Assembly (NCBI GenBank): GCA_047967505.1
Contig: CM106540.1
DNA length: 64,000 nt
From: Dipteris shenzhenensis
Lineage: Eukaryota; Polypodiophyta; Polypodiopsida; Gleicheniales
Strand: one strand, 5' to 3'
Shown here: positions 53,715 to 64,000 of the stretch, piece after piece
Layout of the letters: each line of letters starts with the position of its first letter
How positions within the stretch are numbered: position 1 is the first letter of the stretch
The notes under the pieces: model-generated
Database searches by the model: none
The model's input: the letters and a program-made list of their open reading frames with translations, nothing else
Told to the model about the DNA's origin: nothing
Made by a program: the position numbers and the translations under genes

Positions 53715-56604
53715 GCTTGCCAATGTGTTGTCTTTGGGCTGTGCATATATTTGCTCACCTGAGATACTGCATACTGAATATCGGGCCGTGTATTGCACAA
53801 GTAGATGAGACATCCAACAACCTGGCTGTAACGTGTGACATCCATTGATTCACCTGCATCATACATAGTAAGCTTCAGCCCTGGTTCCATGGGAGTGGCT
53901 ATAGGCTTACAATCATGCATGCTGAACCTATCCAATAGCTTCTGCACATACTTGGATTGAGACTTAATGATGCCATGCTTGTCTTGTATAAACTGGATTC
54001 CCAAATAAACATGCTTAAATCTGTCATGTCAAATTCAGCTTTCAACTCAGCTTTAAAATCTGCAATTATATCCTCATTTGGCCCTGTGAGCAGCATGTCA
54101 TCTTCATAAAGAATGATGACCAAAATATCCCCCCCATCCTTCTTGATGTTAGAGACGATAGCCTTTGCTTTGTGCACTATACCCAACAAAAATGCATTCT
54201 GACAACTTATCTCGAAACTCCACAGGCACGAGGGCATATGCATCACAACCAAAAATTTTGAAGTGATCCACTGAAGGCTTTCTCCCATGCCATGCCTCAT
54301 AGGGAGTGATTGTTTTCAAAGCCTTTGTGGGAGCCCGATTCAAAACTTAGTTGGCACACAGGAGGCCTTCAAGCCAAAATCTGTGAGGCAACTTTTTACT
54401 GGTAAGCGTGCATCTATCCATCTCCATAAGAGTGCGATTCTTGCGCTCAACTTTGCCATTCTATTGAGGTGTAAGCCTCACTGTAAGCTGATGCGTGATG
54501 CCTTTCTCCTTGAAAAATGCCTCAAACTCATGAGACATATACTCCCCCTCTCTATCCGTGCGAAGTGTCTGCACCTTGAGTCCTGTCTCATTCTCAACCA
54601 TAGCCACAAAGTGTTTGAAATGCATAAACTCTTCTGATTTTGCCTTAAGACCATAGACCCAAGTGTAGTTGGTGAAGTCATCTATGAATGTAACATAATA
54701 AAGATAACCCCCAAAAGCAATTGTCCTCATGGGACCAGAGACATCATTGTGAATAAGCTGTAATTTTCATGTAGCTTTCACTGCACCATCCTTCTTGAAA
54801 GGAAATCTATGCATCTTGCCAAGGATGTGACCCTCACATGCATGAGGAGGAGGTGACTCTTAAGGAGGCAATGCATCAACCATAGCATGCTTCTAAGCTG
54901 CCATAGCTCATGTGACCATATCTGGCATGCCATAACTCCGCATTCTGCATCGCAGCAGTGAGAGTGCTCACTGATAATGCAAGATCGGATCTTTTCTCAT
55001 ATATATCAAGTTGAAAAAGACCCCGATACAAAGTGCGAGACAACATCATAGCATAGTCATTTTCTGTCTTTGACTGCACACTTAGCATCATCGAATACAA
55101 CTTGAAATCCTCCTCTATTAAGAGAGGACACTGAAAACAAATTCTTCTTTATGCCTGGCACATAGAGAACATCTGAAATTCTGAAATTTGTGCCATCAGT
55201 GGATGTGAGAATAATGTCCCCCACTCCACACACTGAATAAGTAGCACAAGTCACCTTTTTAGTAGGGGGAGGATGCAGAGATCATGCTGATGTGCGGGCT
55301 GATTGGCATGTTGCTTTTGCTGCCCTTTTCCTTTGGGCTTGAACTTGAAAATCGTGGCATGCTCGCTAGCCCGGGTTGCCATATTTCTTCGTGTCTGCTC
55401 CTCTTGCAACAGAAATCCTACCGACTCGTGAGAAGAGAGAGGATTTCTGCCCCCCCTCAATGACAAATTCAGCGAGGTGTGGAAACCAAGATAGGACTCC
55501 GGAAGAGAATTCATAGTGGTGGTAATCATCTTTGAATCCGGAATGACTTTATCAATATTCAGTAGTTGTTCCCTCAAATCTTGAAGCTTTGTGAGGTGAG
55601 TATTCATGTGAGTATTCATGGAATCTCCCTCATCCATATGCTTATGAGAGATCTCGCTTCAGAAAGGAAACTCTGGCATCATTTCTTGCTGCAAACATAC
55701 TCTCTAATATCTCCCAAGCTGCCTTTGATGTCTTGCATGACCGAATATGAGGAATAATGAACCTCTTGGCAGAGAGAGAAATCACTGATAGAGCTTGTGC
55801 ATCCCTAGAATCCCATCTTTTCTGCTTTGCTGTGGGAGCTCCTGGAGCAGCAGCTCCAACTACTTGTGCTGCATTTTGACCTCTACCCCTGCCTCCAGTT
55901 TTAGGAGTGACAGGTGTAGCCAAAGATGTCTGCCAACCCAAGATGTTACGAACCATAAAACTCCACAAGGAGTAGTTGGTGCCATCCAACTTATCCTCTT
56001 GTGTGAGGACTCCAAACACCTCATTGGGGTTGTTCTGAGCTATTATAGCCAGATAAAGTAAAAAATACAGCAAACTGAACAAGTAAAATCCCTTCCTGGG
56101 ATGTATAATGTACAAGTAAAATCTGCCCTCAATGATAAATACTGTCATAGCCTATCAAAGGCTCGAAATGCACCACAATGCTTTGCTTAATGCCCAAAAA
56201 TCTGAAAATAGAATCTGCAAAAAATGGCAAAAGTTTGCAAATTGACTCGCACTGAGTCTAGAAATGCTTGCAAACCTTTAAAATGCTCTTTTACCTACAA
56301 AATTGCAACCCGAATGCAAAAGCTCCAATTTCTTGTGGGAAATTGCATACAAAAGAGGGCAAATGGTCTGAAAGCCCCAAATGTTGCACAATTTGCACTC
56401 TGCTTGCAAAGTGGACTGAATGAAGTGAAGTACAAACAAGACATGAGGGGTTTTGTCTAAGTGACAAAACCGTATCTAATCACTAATCGTAGTTAGAGAT
56501 TAGACTGTGGTTAGGGGAAAAAACCTCTAAGAGGGAAAAGTGTCCCTAACCCACTTATTACATTACATTGGCCACTGCCTAGAATATAATAATAATTCTA
56601 ATAT
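53715..56604 (-). pseudogene. Older copia element, main part (5' LTR remnant, gag, protease, integrase, RT)
   Basis: Minus strand, from the 5' side: LTR remnant (56604 to about 56407) with ttttcccctaaccacagtc; the primer site and most of the leader are lost. Gag has LTQEDKLDGTNYSLWSFMVR and RWDSRDAQALSVISLSAKR (56050-55650). Then a gag end with HESVGFLLQEEQTRRNMATR, a protease-to-integrase stretch (SVCGVGDIILTSTDGTNFRI, AELWHARYGHMSYGSL), integrase with YYVTFIDDFTNYTWVYG, then a jump with RT YEDDMLLTG (about 54080) and [20 protein letters not shown]. Internal deletions and stops are many. It continues at 47763 beyond the insertion. Confidence 0.9.
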
Positions 56605-56725
56605 TAAAGTCTTTAGGAGGCCTCGCTGGCCTATGAGACAAGGTACAAGAAAAAAGAGTAACTCATACAAGCCACTGTGGGGTGAGGCAAAGGGCTTGCT
56701 AGGGCCCTTGTTGAGTGCTATGCTA
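56605..56725 (-). repeat. LINE 3'-end fragment
   Basis: On the minus strand it ends gtctcataggccagcgaggc followed by ctcctaaagactttaatatt, closely like the 3' end at 42870-42930. It abuts the older copia LTR directly. Confidence 0.65.
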
Positions 56726-56754
56726 AGAAAGTCAAAAGCTCAAAACTCAAAACT

Positions 56755-59700
56755 TGAGAGAGAAAGAAAGAAAGAAAGAAAGTTTATTAAAGTCTTTGGA
56801 AGACCGATGGGTCTATGAGACTGTGAAAATCCTGATACAATGAGCTGTGGTAGTGGAGCTACTAAACGAGCGTCCATACCAATGCAAAATGCAAAATGCC
56901 AAAAATACAGAATGGCAGTACTAAGTCCTAAGTACAACATAGTCATGTCGGTGGTCGACTATATATCAATTTCAGCATCATCATCATCCCCAGCAACAGC
57001 AAGATATCAGGATGAATGAGGCAGTGGAGGCATGAAGTCGGCAATAGAGTGCTGTCGGCCACTCAGAGGTGCGGTCTTGGCACGTCTCTTGGTCGTAGCT
57101 CTACGTCTAACCAGGGCTACTGTGACCCCCGTCGGTCGGGCTCCAACTCTAAACAAGAAGGGGATGTCTCCAAGTGTGATCTGTGTGTCGACCCTCTGTC
57201 TGAGCTGTCGGGTCACGGGCTCTGGGTCACGGTCATGTCGAGGCCTCGTCTCGTTGGGGTCCATGTGATCTAGCTGAAAGAACTCCGTGATAGAGCTCTA
57301 AGAGGGATCAACCGAGGAAGAAGTCTGCTCCTGTCTCTGTGCTCGGAGTATCCTCTCGCGGTGTCTAAGTGCCTCATGAATGAAACCTGCCAAACACCGC
57401 TGGTCTGGGTAGGAGAGGAAATGGGCTAAAATCCCATAACTATCTCTGAAGAGGCAGTGGAAACATCCTCGGATCTCATAGTACACAAGACACCTGAAGA
57501 TGAAATGCTCCTCTGTCTCAACCTCCTGTATGTCACATAGTGTGCATATGCGCCGCTCCCTGGATAGTCGCTCTGCTCTGCCGCTCTCGATGCGAAGTCT
57601 TCGTGAAGAGACCCGGAACTGCCCAAGAGAGATCCTCATCGAGTGGGGTAGGTGAATCTGTGTATATCCTGGTGGGTCAATGAAACCCTCCGTTGTGATA
57701 TGTAAGAAGTGATCTCTGTAGAAGCTAAGCTTCACTGGGAGTTCACTCGGTTCCAACCAGGTCCAAAAAGTGTGTAGCTGTAGTAGATCCTCACGGATAA
57801 CCTGGTTGACCTCGTGTGATAAGAGGGGAGAGAACGGAGCATCCATGCTATACTGGAAGTGAGGTAGTCTATCCATGTGGAGCCCCAGTCGCTCAAACCA
57901 TCTCTCTGTACGTGCATACCAGCACCTCTGATCTCTTCCTGCTGCAAGTGCCATAGAAGAGGATAAAGCTATCCATGGTAGCTTGCTACGCCCCGAGGTA
58001 TAATCCCCATATTCCCTAACTCGGTACAGATATGTGATGACCTGAAATGCAGCATCTAGCTGTAAAGGGGGTGACCCAAACTCAACCTGAATGATATGGT
58101 GAGGAACGGATGACTTACCACGAATCATCGGTGATAGCATGAGAACCTGTAGCCGCTCTACACGGGCCCACTCTGTATCCGACAAGTCTGGCCCCCAACA
58201 AGGATTGCCGTACATCCCCGCTGGGCGAGCCAAGGAGTCAAAAAGCAACCCCTTGGTGCGTGGATCCTGAAAGTGTGAGCGGAAGCACTGCCTCTCTAGC
58301 CTGGCCAATGAGGCATACCCTCTACTCAAGCGTGCCTGCATCGCGGGTCTCATAGTGAAGCTCGGTCCGGAGAAGATAACCCCAAGATAAGTGTATGATG
58401 AAACTATCTCAACGGATGACCCCGCAAATGTGAACTGCTCCTGACGCATGATGGTTCGAGATGTATTGAAGATCATGACCTTGGTTTTACCCAGGTTGAC
58501 CTTCAAATCATGAGACTCATAAAAGGACTGTAGTGCGTCTAGGTGTCTCTGAAGCCCCTCTGCTGAGGAAGACAAGAGAGCCACGCCATTTGCATAGAGC
58601 AAAATCTGGATCAGCGTGCCCGCAAGAGAGCAACCTACACCCCCCTGTGTCTGCATCACTGTCTCAAGCTCGTCAATGTAGAGGCCAAACAAGGTAGGCG
58701 ACAAAGGACACCCTTGTTTGACCCCGATGGTACTCATGATCTCGTCTGTCTACCTGGATCCTACCCGAACTCTGCCAGAAACTCTCTCGTAAAGTGCCAT
58801 GACAGCCCAAATGATCTCTTGGTCATAACCCAAGTCTTGTAGGCGTCGTATGAGGCGGGCTCTCGGGACCGTGTCAAATGCCTTGCGAAAATCCACAAAG
58901 CAACAATAAACCCTCTGCTTCTGTGATCTCGCCCCTCGATGATACATCTGAGCGTCAGAATGTGGTCCATGGTTCCATGATCACATCGGAATCCGGCCTG
59001 TCCTGCTGCTCTGAGTCCTCGATACTCTGTAAGTCTGCTAACCTCGGAGTCAAGTACTGATGCATAAATCTTGGACATGACATGTCCAATCATAATGGTC
59101 CTGTAGTTCTCTGGGCTCATGGGATCCCCTGCCTTGTGGATGGGTGAGATAGTGTTAATGGTCCAAGTGTGTGGAAATCCCAAACAAACCACTTCATTAA
59201 AAAGATTTGCTAAGATCGGGGCTAGGAGGTTAATCCCATATGCAATGAACTTAGTGCATAGTCCCTCATGATCCTTCGCTCGGCCATTATGAAGTTTCAT
59301 TACATCATCCTTTACCCCTCCTCTAGTGAAGAGGGTGCAGGATGTGGGATGAGGCATGTGTGAGAGGCTAGGGACTGGCTGATTTGGAATGTCATAAAGT
59401 GTGCGTGCATAATCAAACCAGATCTGGGTGTCAGTGAGTGGCGGAGGGGACCGTCCTTTTAGAAATCTCCCCCAGAAGTCCTTAGAGTTGTTACTAAACA
59501 AAATGTTCAGTAGCTCCTCCTCGTTTCGACGAACGAGGTCTAGTTTCTTCCTTCGTACCAGTCTACGGTATTCACGTAGCGTATCTGGTGCGCTCGGAAG
59601 ACTGTTTTTGGTTTCGAATATGAGTTGACGGCGTAAGGCCTTACACTCATCATCGTACCAACTATTACAGGGTATGGTTCCAGGGGGTGGTGGGCGGGTG

Positions 59701-59810
59701 GAGCGGGTGGTGTGGGGAAAGGTGTGAATGGCAGCCTCGTGTAGTGAGCGGGTGACAAGGGCAGCACGATCCTCTAAAAGGGGTATGAAGTCAATATAAG
59801 CGAGAATTAT
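56755..59810 (-). pseudogene. LINE, 5'-truncated, RT to 3' tail
   Basis: The best copy of the CT-tailed LINE family. Minus strand: linker WYDDECKALRRQL and RRLVRRKKLDLVRRNEEELL (about 59670-59510), NNSKDFWGRFLKGRSPPPLT, SPIHKAGDPMSPENYRTIMI, GFRCDHGTMDHILTLRCIIE, FRKAFDTVPRARLIRRLQDL, GVKQGCPLSPTLFGLYIDEL, the catalytic box as YANG (58596-58585) instead of YADD, HDLKVNLGKTKVMIF, and the zinc-finger-like CTLCDIQEVETEEHFIFRC. TAG at 57300-57298, a frameshift near 58880 and a stop near 58750 break it. The 3' end tctcatagacccatcggtct runs into a CTTT/CT-rich tail (56782-56755). The endonuclease is missing. Confidence 0.9.
57007..57300 (-). pseudogene. LINE C-terminal tail with PIP-box-like motif
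   Basis: In frame after the TAG at 57300-57298: SSITEFFQLDHMDPN, then ITLGDIPFLFRVGARPTGVT and RRRATTKRRAKTAPLSGRQ, ending HSIADFMPPLPHSS. The same order (ITL-DI--LFR----P-GV-V-LV-RR---KR) is seen at 30376-30485, so the tail is conserved in the family. With the stop codon as the first position, the sequence fits the Q-x-x-I-x-x-F-F layout of a PCNA-interacting box. Confidence 0.6.
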
Positions 59811-61159
59811 GTACAGACGGCCAGAGTAAGAAGGTGAGTGATCCCGATCAAAGCTTCCATGAAGTCCGAATACGAACTATGGGACCATAACAAGATCCAA
59901 TACATTTATGGTAGCTCACATGATCGATTACTATGGTGGACAACATGTTGCATGTCTAGTGATCCAACAAATGATGCTTTGTCTGCATAACATTAGCGTC
60001 GGTCTTCATTAGAGCCAAGACAAAAGTCATGATAATTGGGACATAAAATAAGTTGATGTCCTTTTTGCTGGAAGGGGAACCTCTAGACGCAGCTACATCA
60101 TACAAATATCTTGTACTTGAACTTGTGGATACCTGCAAGTGGAATGAGTGTATGGAAAGGAGACGAGCGGGAGGGCAGAAATCTTGATACAGCTTTCAAA
60201 ACAAATATAGGAAAGCATATTTATGGAACTGAGAATTGATAAAATTCCTATATAGTATACTTGTACAAATGGTGGTTCTCTCTAGATGCCCCATATGGGC
60301 ACTCAGACTCTCCAGGGCATTGGAGAAGAATAGAGACAATCCACAGATGGCTTATCACCAGGGATCTGGGGACCAAAATACAAACCCCTTATCCTATCCT
60401 ACCAGCAAAAACATGGATTAAACCTCTCCAAAGGGGAAGCAATGTTGCAGTACATGGTCTATTTCAACAAGCTTGAGAAAATGAAGGGAAACAAGACCCC
60501 ACACCGGGCTATGGAGGCCACTAAAACAATGGGATGGCTCACATAAGGGGTCAAATGGATGGAGCCATGGGGAATACAGGCTGTAGATATCCCCGAGGAT
60601 GTGGGAGATAATCTGGTTTTGCAGAAAATATTAGAGAAATATGGCAAGACGTACGACCCTACTCGCATACAAGGCCTGTTAACCCTATACCCCTCAAGGC
60701 AATCTATCCACTTGTCAAATGGGATCTCTAACAGCTATAACAACCCATTTACCCTAAGACATTTTGTCTTTGTTGACTTAGCTCTTTTGGCAACCTATTA
60801 TGTTGTCTTTGACATTATAACGCACACTTGGCCAATAATTTCAGTTTTAGAAGAGCCTATATACACCAAGTACTGGTTGTGAATGTTGACATTTTAAATG
60901 ATTTAGCCCTTAACTTTGGATCCTGTGCAAAAATCTAATGCAACAATTTAAATAATTGTTCTCTATGCCACTGCATTTTCTGTTTCGGTCGGCTAGTTGC
61001 TTGAAGATCTTATTATAGTCACCTCGATCTGGTGTATTAAAGTAACACTAGAATTAGGTGTTTCATGTGTGATTCTTGATTTTTGCACCAACATTAGTAC
61101 TGTACCGATGAGGCGTCTTATACTTGCTACTTTCTTAGTAGAGGGCATCATGTAATTAA
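59811..61159. other. No element or gene recognised
   Basis: Mixed AT-rich sequence. Two overlapping frames at 60236-60476 and one at 60559-60882 (107 codons, hydrophobic C terminus) have no resemblance that I can name. They may be decayed transposon sequence. Confidence 0.45.
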
Positions 61160-61249
61160 AAACCTTTCAATCACTCACTGAGAGAGACCGAGAGATGGAT
61201 GGGAGTGTGGATGGGATTCATTGGCAGATGATCAGAGTGGTGGGACGTT
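61160..61249 (+). other. Left flank of LINE split by the short LTR element
   Basis: Sequence ending gtggtgggacgtt continues logically at 63248 (acgtctggggaagg) once the inserted element is removed; ACGTT and ACGTC are the likely target duplication. Confidence 0.45.
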
Positions 61250-61522
61250 TGTTGAAGAAGTGAAAGGAAAGCATGAAGCTGAACACAAAACAAGAGAATG
61301 CTTGCTTATAGAATGAAGAAGGGTGAGATCCATATGTAGGCACCTCTACATGAGTCATCAAGCTCCACAATCATCTCCTCAATCATCTCCTAGAATCTCT
61401 CAATCATCCTATGTGGCATCTACCACCACCTAACAGTGCTTATGGGCACCTAACTGTGCCTCTAGCACACACACATAGAACCCAAGGTGTGCCTGGGGCA
61501 TACACCTTGAGATATCCCATCA
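61250..61522 (-). repeat. 3' LTR of the short LTR element
   Basis: 273 bp; partner at 62975-63247. Contains runs of caatcatctcc-type direct repeats. Confidence 0.9.
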
Positions 61523-61891
61523 AACCCCCCCTCAAGAGAATGCCACAGGCTATGTCAAGGATACATCTAGTCTCATAGTTTCTCATGCCATCTCATGGTG
61601 GTCAAGGATAAATCTATGGCTAGGATCTCATGCTAGCAAGGGTTCCCAAGGGTGTGAAGTCAAACAAAGGGATACATAAGACTCCCCAATGGTTATCTCC
61701 CCTGCATGTACATGCACATAATGTCTGCAGGAGGTACCATGGAGAAAAACATACACATGGCCTACATCATATGGTGACCAGAGGTGTTTACAAAGAACAC
61801 AATAGTTTATTCCATTCATTTTGGAGGACTATCCAGGCAGAGTACCTTGACTCAACATAAAAGAGAGATTTGGAGCATATATGGAGATGGT

Positions 61892-62101
61892 TCAAAAAGC
61901 ATAATCATCATAGGAGGCCTTATCTTGTGGAGGCACATCAACTGAAAGTAAATTGGCAGTTTCTGGTTTTGCTTCCCTTTTGGCCACCATTATCTTGGCA
62001 ATCTGCAACAAGGGAGCCATGTTGGCATTCTCTTCCTTTGTAGCATAACAAAACATTGCTTCATGATTTGGCTTTCCACATATTTTGCATAAGTAAGCCA
62101 T
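61892..62101 (-). pseudogene. Gag zinc-knuckle remnant
   Basis: A 69-codon frame with CKICGKPNHEAMFC (CX2CX4HX4C) near its start, then a Lys/Ala-rich part and an acidic end. It is the only coding trace in the short LTR element and suggests descent from a copia-type gag. The N-terminal capsid part is not readable upstream. Confidence 0.6.
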
Positions 62102-62974
62102 GAGAGGGTCTAACCCAAAATGGGCAGTGTCTACTCTCTTACAAGGCTAGAAAAAACTAAAAGCTTCAAAGTATAAGCATTTGGTGTAGCAAAGACTTGT
62201 AACCAAATTCCATAATAAAAATTATAATGGAAATGTTACTTCAACTTGCATGCTTCATAGAGGTGGCTAAATGAAAGTATTCCAAGCAAATCCAGGTATA
62301 GCAACCTAAAGGAAAGTTGTAGCCACAATTGTACTGATGCTATTCAACACTTTAAAACATCAGAAATGCCAAAGTAGCATCTAATGTAGCACCAAACTCA
62401 CAACATTGTCAAAACTGTCCAAAACAGAGGCCTGATCTTGGAGGGCTTGTATCTCACTCTTCAAGGCAAAGAAAAGAGGGCTTTCTAGGTAGAAATAAAG
62501 TTGGTATACCAGAGAAGAGCCACTGAAGAGGAAAGGCGAAATGCCGCATCACGTCGCCATAGCTAGGAGCTTGATTGTCGACTGGTTTTTCGTCTGTTTC
62601 TCCCTCCCTGGTGGACCATTTTACTTCAAATTTGGATAGGGGCTAGCTCATGATGTTGTGCAAGCGTGGCTCAAAGGAATTTTGAAATGGTTGCTCCAGC
62701 AAGTCGTATTGCACGAAATGGCGTCAGGAAGAAGGCTGCTGTTGCGCGGGCCTGTGGGCACCATTGCCTAATTGCTTTGACGTGGAAGGTCGCCCATACG
62801 AAGGGTCTCTCCAGCCAGAAGGACTCTGGGAATGGTTGCTTGTAGGTAGAGAACTCAGCCCTCCAAGTGGTTGGGCAGAAAGGAGCAAAATGGAGAGGAA
62901 GGTGAAGAAGAAGAAGAAGAAGAAGATAACATGGCATAAATGGGCTCAAGGAGGATCATAGTGCTCTGATACCA

Positions 62975-63247
62975 TGTTGAAGAAGTGAAAGGAAAGCATG
63001 AAGCTGAACACAAAACAAGAGAATGCTTGCTTATAGAATGAAGAAGGGTGAGGTGCATATGTAGGCACCTCTACATGAGCCACCAAGCTCCACAATCATC
63101 TCCTCAATCCTCTCCTAGAATCTCTCAATCATCCTATGTGGCATCTACCACCACCTAACAGTGCTTATGGGCACCTAATTGTGCCTCTAGCACACACACA
63201 TAGAACCCAAGGTGTGCCTGGGGCATACACCTTGAGATATCCCATCA
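62975..63247 (-). repeat. 5' LTR of the short LTR element
   Basis: 273 bp, followed on the minus strand by the primer binding site at 62974-62963. Confidence 0.9.
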
Positions 63248-64000
63248 ACGTCTGGGGAAGGAGTGACACATTGACCCTCCCAGTATCTTAGAGCTGGATG
63301 TCTTGAGATGGCGCCTTTGGCTTTGGGAGGGTAGGCCCTTGAGGGAAGTCTAGTGGGATCCGAGAGAGTGGTTCTGGTCCTCCAAGGGCGGCCTTGCCGA
63401 GTAGGTGGACGAGGTGCCCTTCTTTTTCTACACCACATGGATTGGCAGGTTGCTTCAGATGGATTTTTCAACGTGGACCCCTTCGAGGGAGAGGCATTGG
63501 GTGGCCCAGAGAGGTGCCCTGGGATGTCCGTTCCAGGTTTTGGACGTGGTTATGGGCCAGTTTGCGACCTGAGGAAGATATCCTACTTCTTTAGGCTGGC
63601 CGCCCATGGAGGCTTGCCCATCAGCCCGTGGTTGGAGCAGATGCGAGTGGAGGGGAGTGTCATTGTTGCTTTGTTGGTTTTTTGGAGACGATCCCGCACT
63701 GCCTCTGGAGCTGTCGTAGCGCAGTGAGGATTTAAATGGGAGCCCTCAGGATTATGACCTGTATGCAGAGTCTTCAAAGGGACTACACTTGGGGAATAGT
63801 GGCCTGGTTGACCGAGGGCGGACACGCGTTCCAGATTGATGAGATCTCCCCAACTTACCGGATACAAGGTCAGAGTATTCAGAGGATAGAGCTCCATGAG
63901 GCGGTCCTTCCTGATAGCCTAGCTCCTCCTCTTCTGGAGGACAGCGTATGGGAGGTAGTAGCTAGTATCATTGCGTGGAACATTTGGGTTGCTCGCTGTA
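63248..64000 (+). pseudogene. LINE C-terminal region (zf-RVT-like), runs off the right edge
   Basis: Plus-strand frames read KISYFFRLAAHGGLPISPWL and EQMRVEGS (about 63570-63655), matching the zf-RVT layout (FFW-LAHG-LP-----M-VEG). A frame open from ATG 63737 to the edge follows: MGALRIMTCMQ, WGIVAWLTEGGHAFQIDE and VWEVVASIIAWNIWVARC, the last being the usual W--IW-AR block. One or more frameshifts lie between 63600 and 63737. It is a LINE lineage distinct from the CT-tailed one. Confidence 0.6.

Larger units (their letters stand above)
61250..63247 (-). mobile_element. Short non-autonomous LTR element (TRIM/LARD-like)
   Basis: Two 273-bp LTRs (61250-61522 and 62975-63247; 6 differences by hand, about 2.2%) begin TGTTGAAGAAGTG and end ATCCCATCA on the + strand. 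On the minus strand a perfect primer site TGGTATCAGAGC (62974-62963) abuts the 5' LTR and a polypurine GAGGGGGGGTT precedes the 3' LTR. The 1.45-kb inside has no pol; only a small gag-like frame with a zinc knuckle remains. Flanks ACGTT and ACGTC fit a 5-bp target duplication with one change. Confidence 0.9.

Noticed and set aside
1-64000. tRNA, rRNA, riboswitch or bacterial-type operon
   Set aside because: No cloverleaf with A and B boxes or rRNA core was seen; the initiator-Met matches are retrotransposon primer sites. Gene structure is plainly eukaryotic.

Overview
The window is nuclear DNA of a land plant with a large, repeat-dense genome. It shows GT-AG introns of up to 19 kb or more, Ty1/copia and Ty3/gypsy LTR retrotransposons primed by initiator-Met tRNA, plant-type non-LTR (LINE) elements and a hAT transposase. 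I cannot name the species. Intron size and the number of LINE copies lean towards a fern or a gymnosperm, with low confidence. I see no prokaryotic or organellar genes, no tRNA or rRNA gene, and no CRISPR array.

Host gene. One host gene spans most of the left two thirds on the + strand: RNA cytidine acetyltransferase (NAT10/Kre33/TmcA family), which makes N4-acetylcytidine in 18S rRNA and tRNA. I assembled 17 exons by eye between 4253 and 39347. They give 663 in-frame codons with no stop. Phases agree at every junction and every intron is GT-AG. The Walker A and Walker B ATPase motifs are present. The reading ends just before the acetyl-CoA loop of the GNAT domain, so roughly the last third of the protein must lie beyond base 64000, behind an intron of more than 24 kb, or be lost. 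A small MITE-like element ends about 90 bp before the start codon.

Intron contents, left to right. Intron 2 holds a decayed Ty3/gypsy pol (minus). Intron 7 holds a decayed LINE (minus). Intron 9 (19 kb) holds a decayed copia element, a repeat with a chain of covarying hairpins, a LINE endonuclease fragment, the 3' half of a copia element, a hAT transposase relic, a LINE ORF1-like frame, a LINE 3' end with a CT tail, and a young but internally deleted gypsy element (31081-34859). Intron 12 holds a LINE 3' end with a poly(A) tail.

39348-64000. This stretch is a transposon nest. It contains a second, inverted copy of the hairpin repeat with a 495-bp tandem duplication, several LINE copies, a structurally complete copia element (47764-53714) inserted in an older inverted relative, a 5'-truncated LINE (56755-59810), and a short non-autonomous LTR element (61250-63247) inserted in another LINE that runs off the right edge.

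Most interesting signals: a run of 28 GTAC cores (17 as CCGTAC, the SBP/SPL-type core) in the leader of the complete copia element; the tetraloop hairpin chain shared by the two inverted repeat copies; a candidate PCNA-binding (PIP-box) motif at the same place in several LINE copies; CT-microsatellite tails on the LINE family; a 68-bp instead of 5-bp duplication flanking the complete copia; and a frame-neutral 96-nt cassette-like exon in NAT10.
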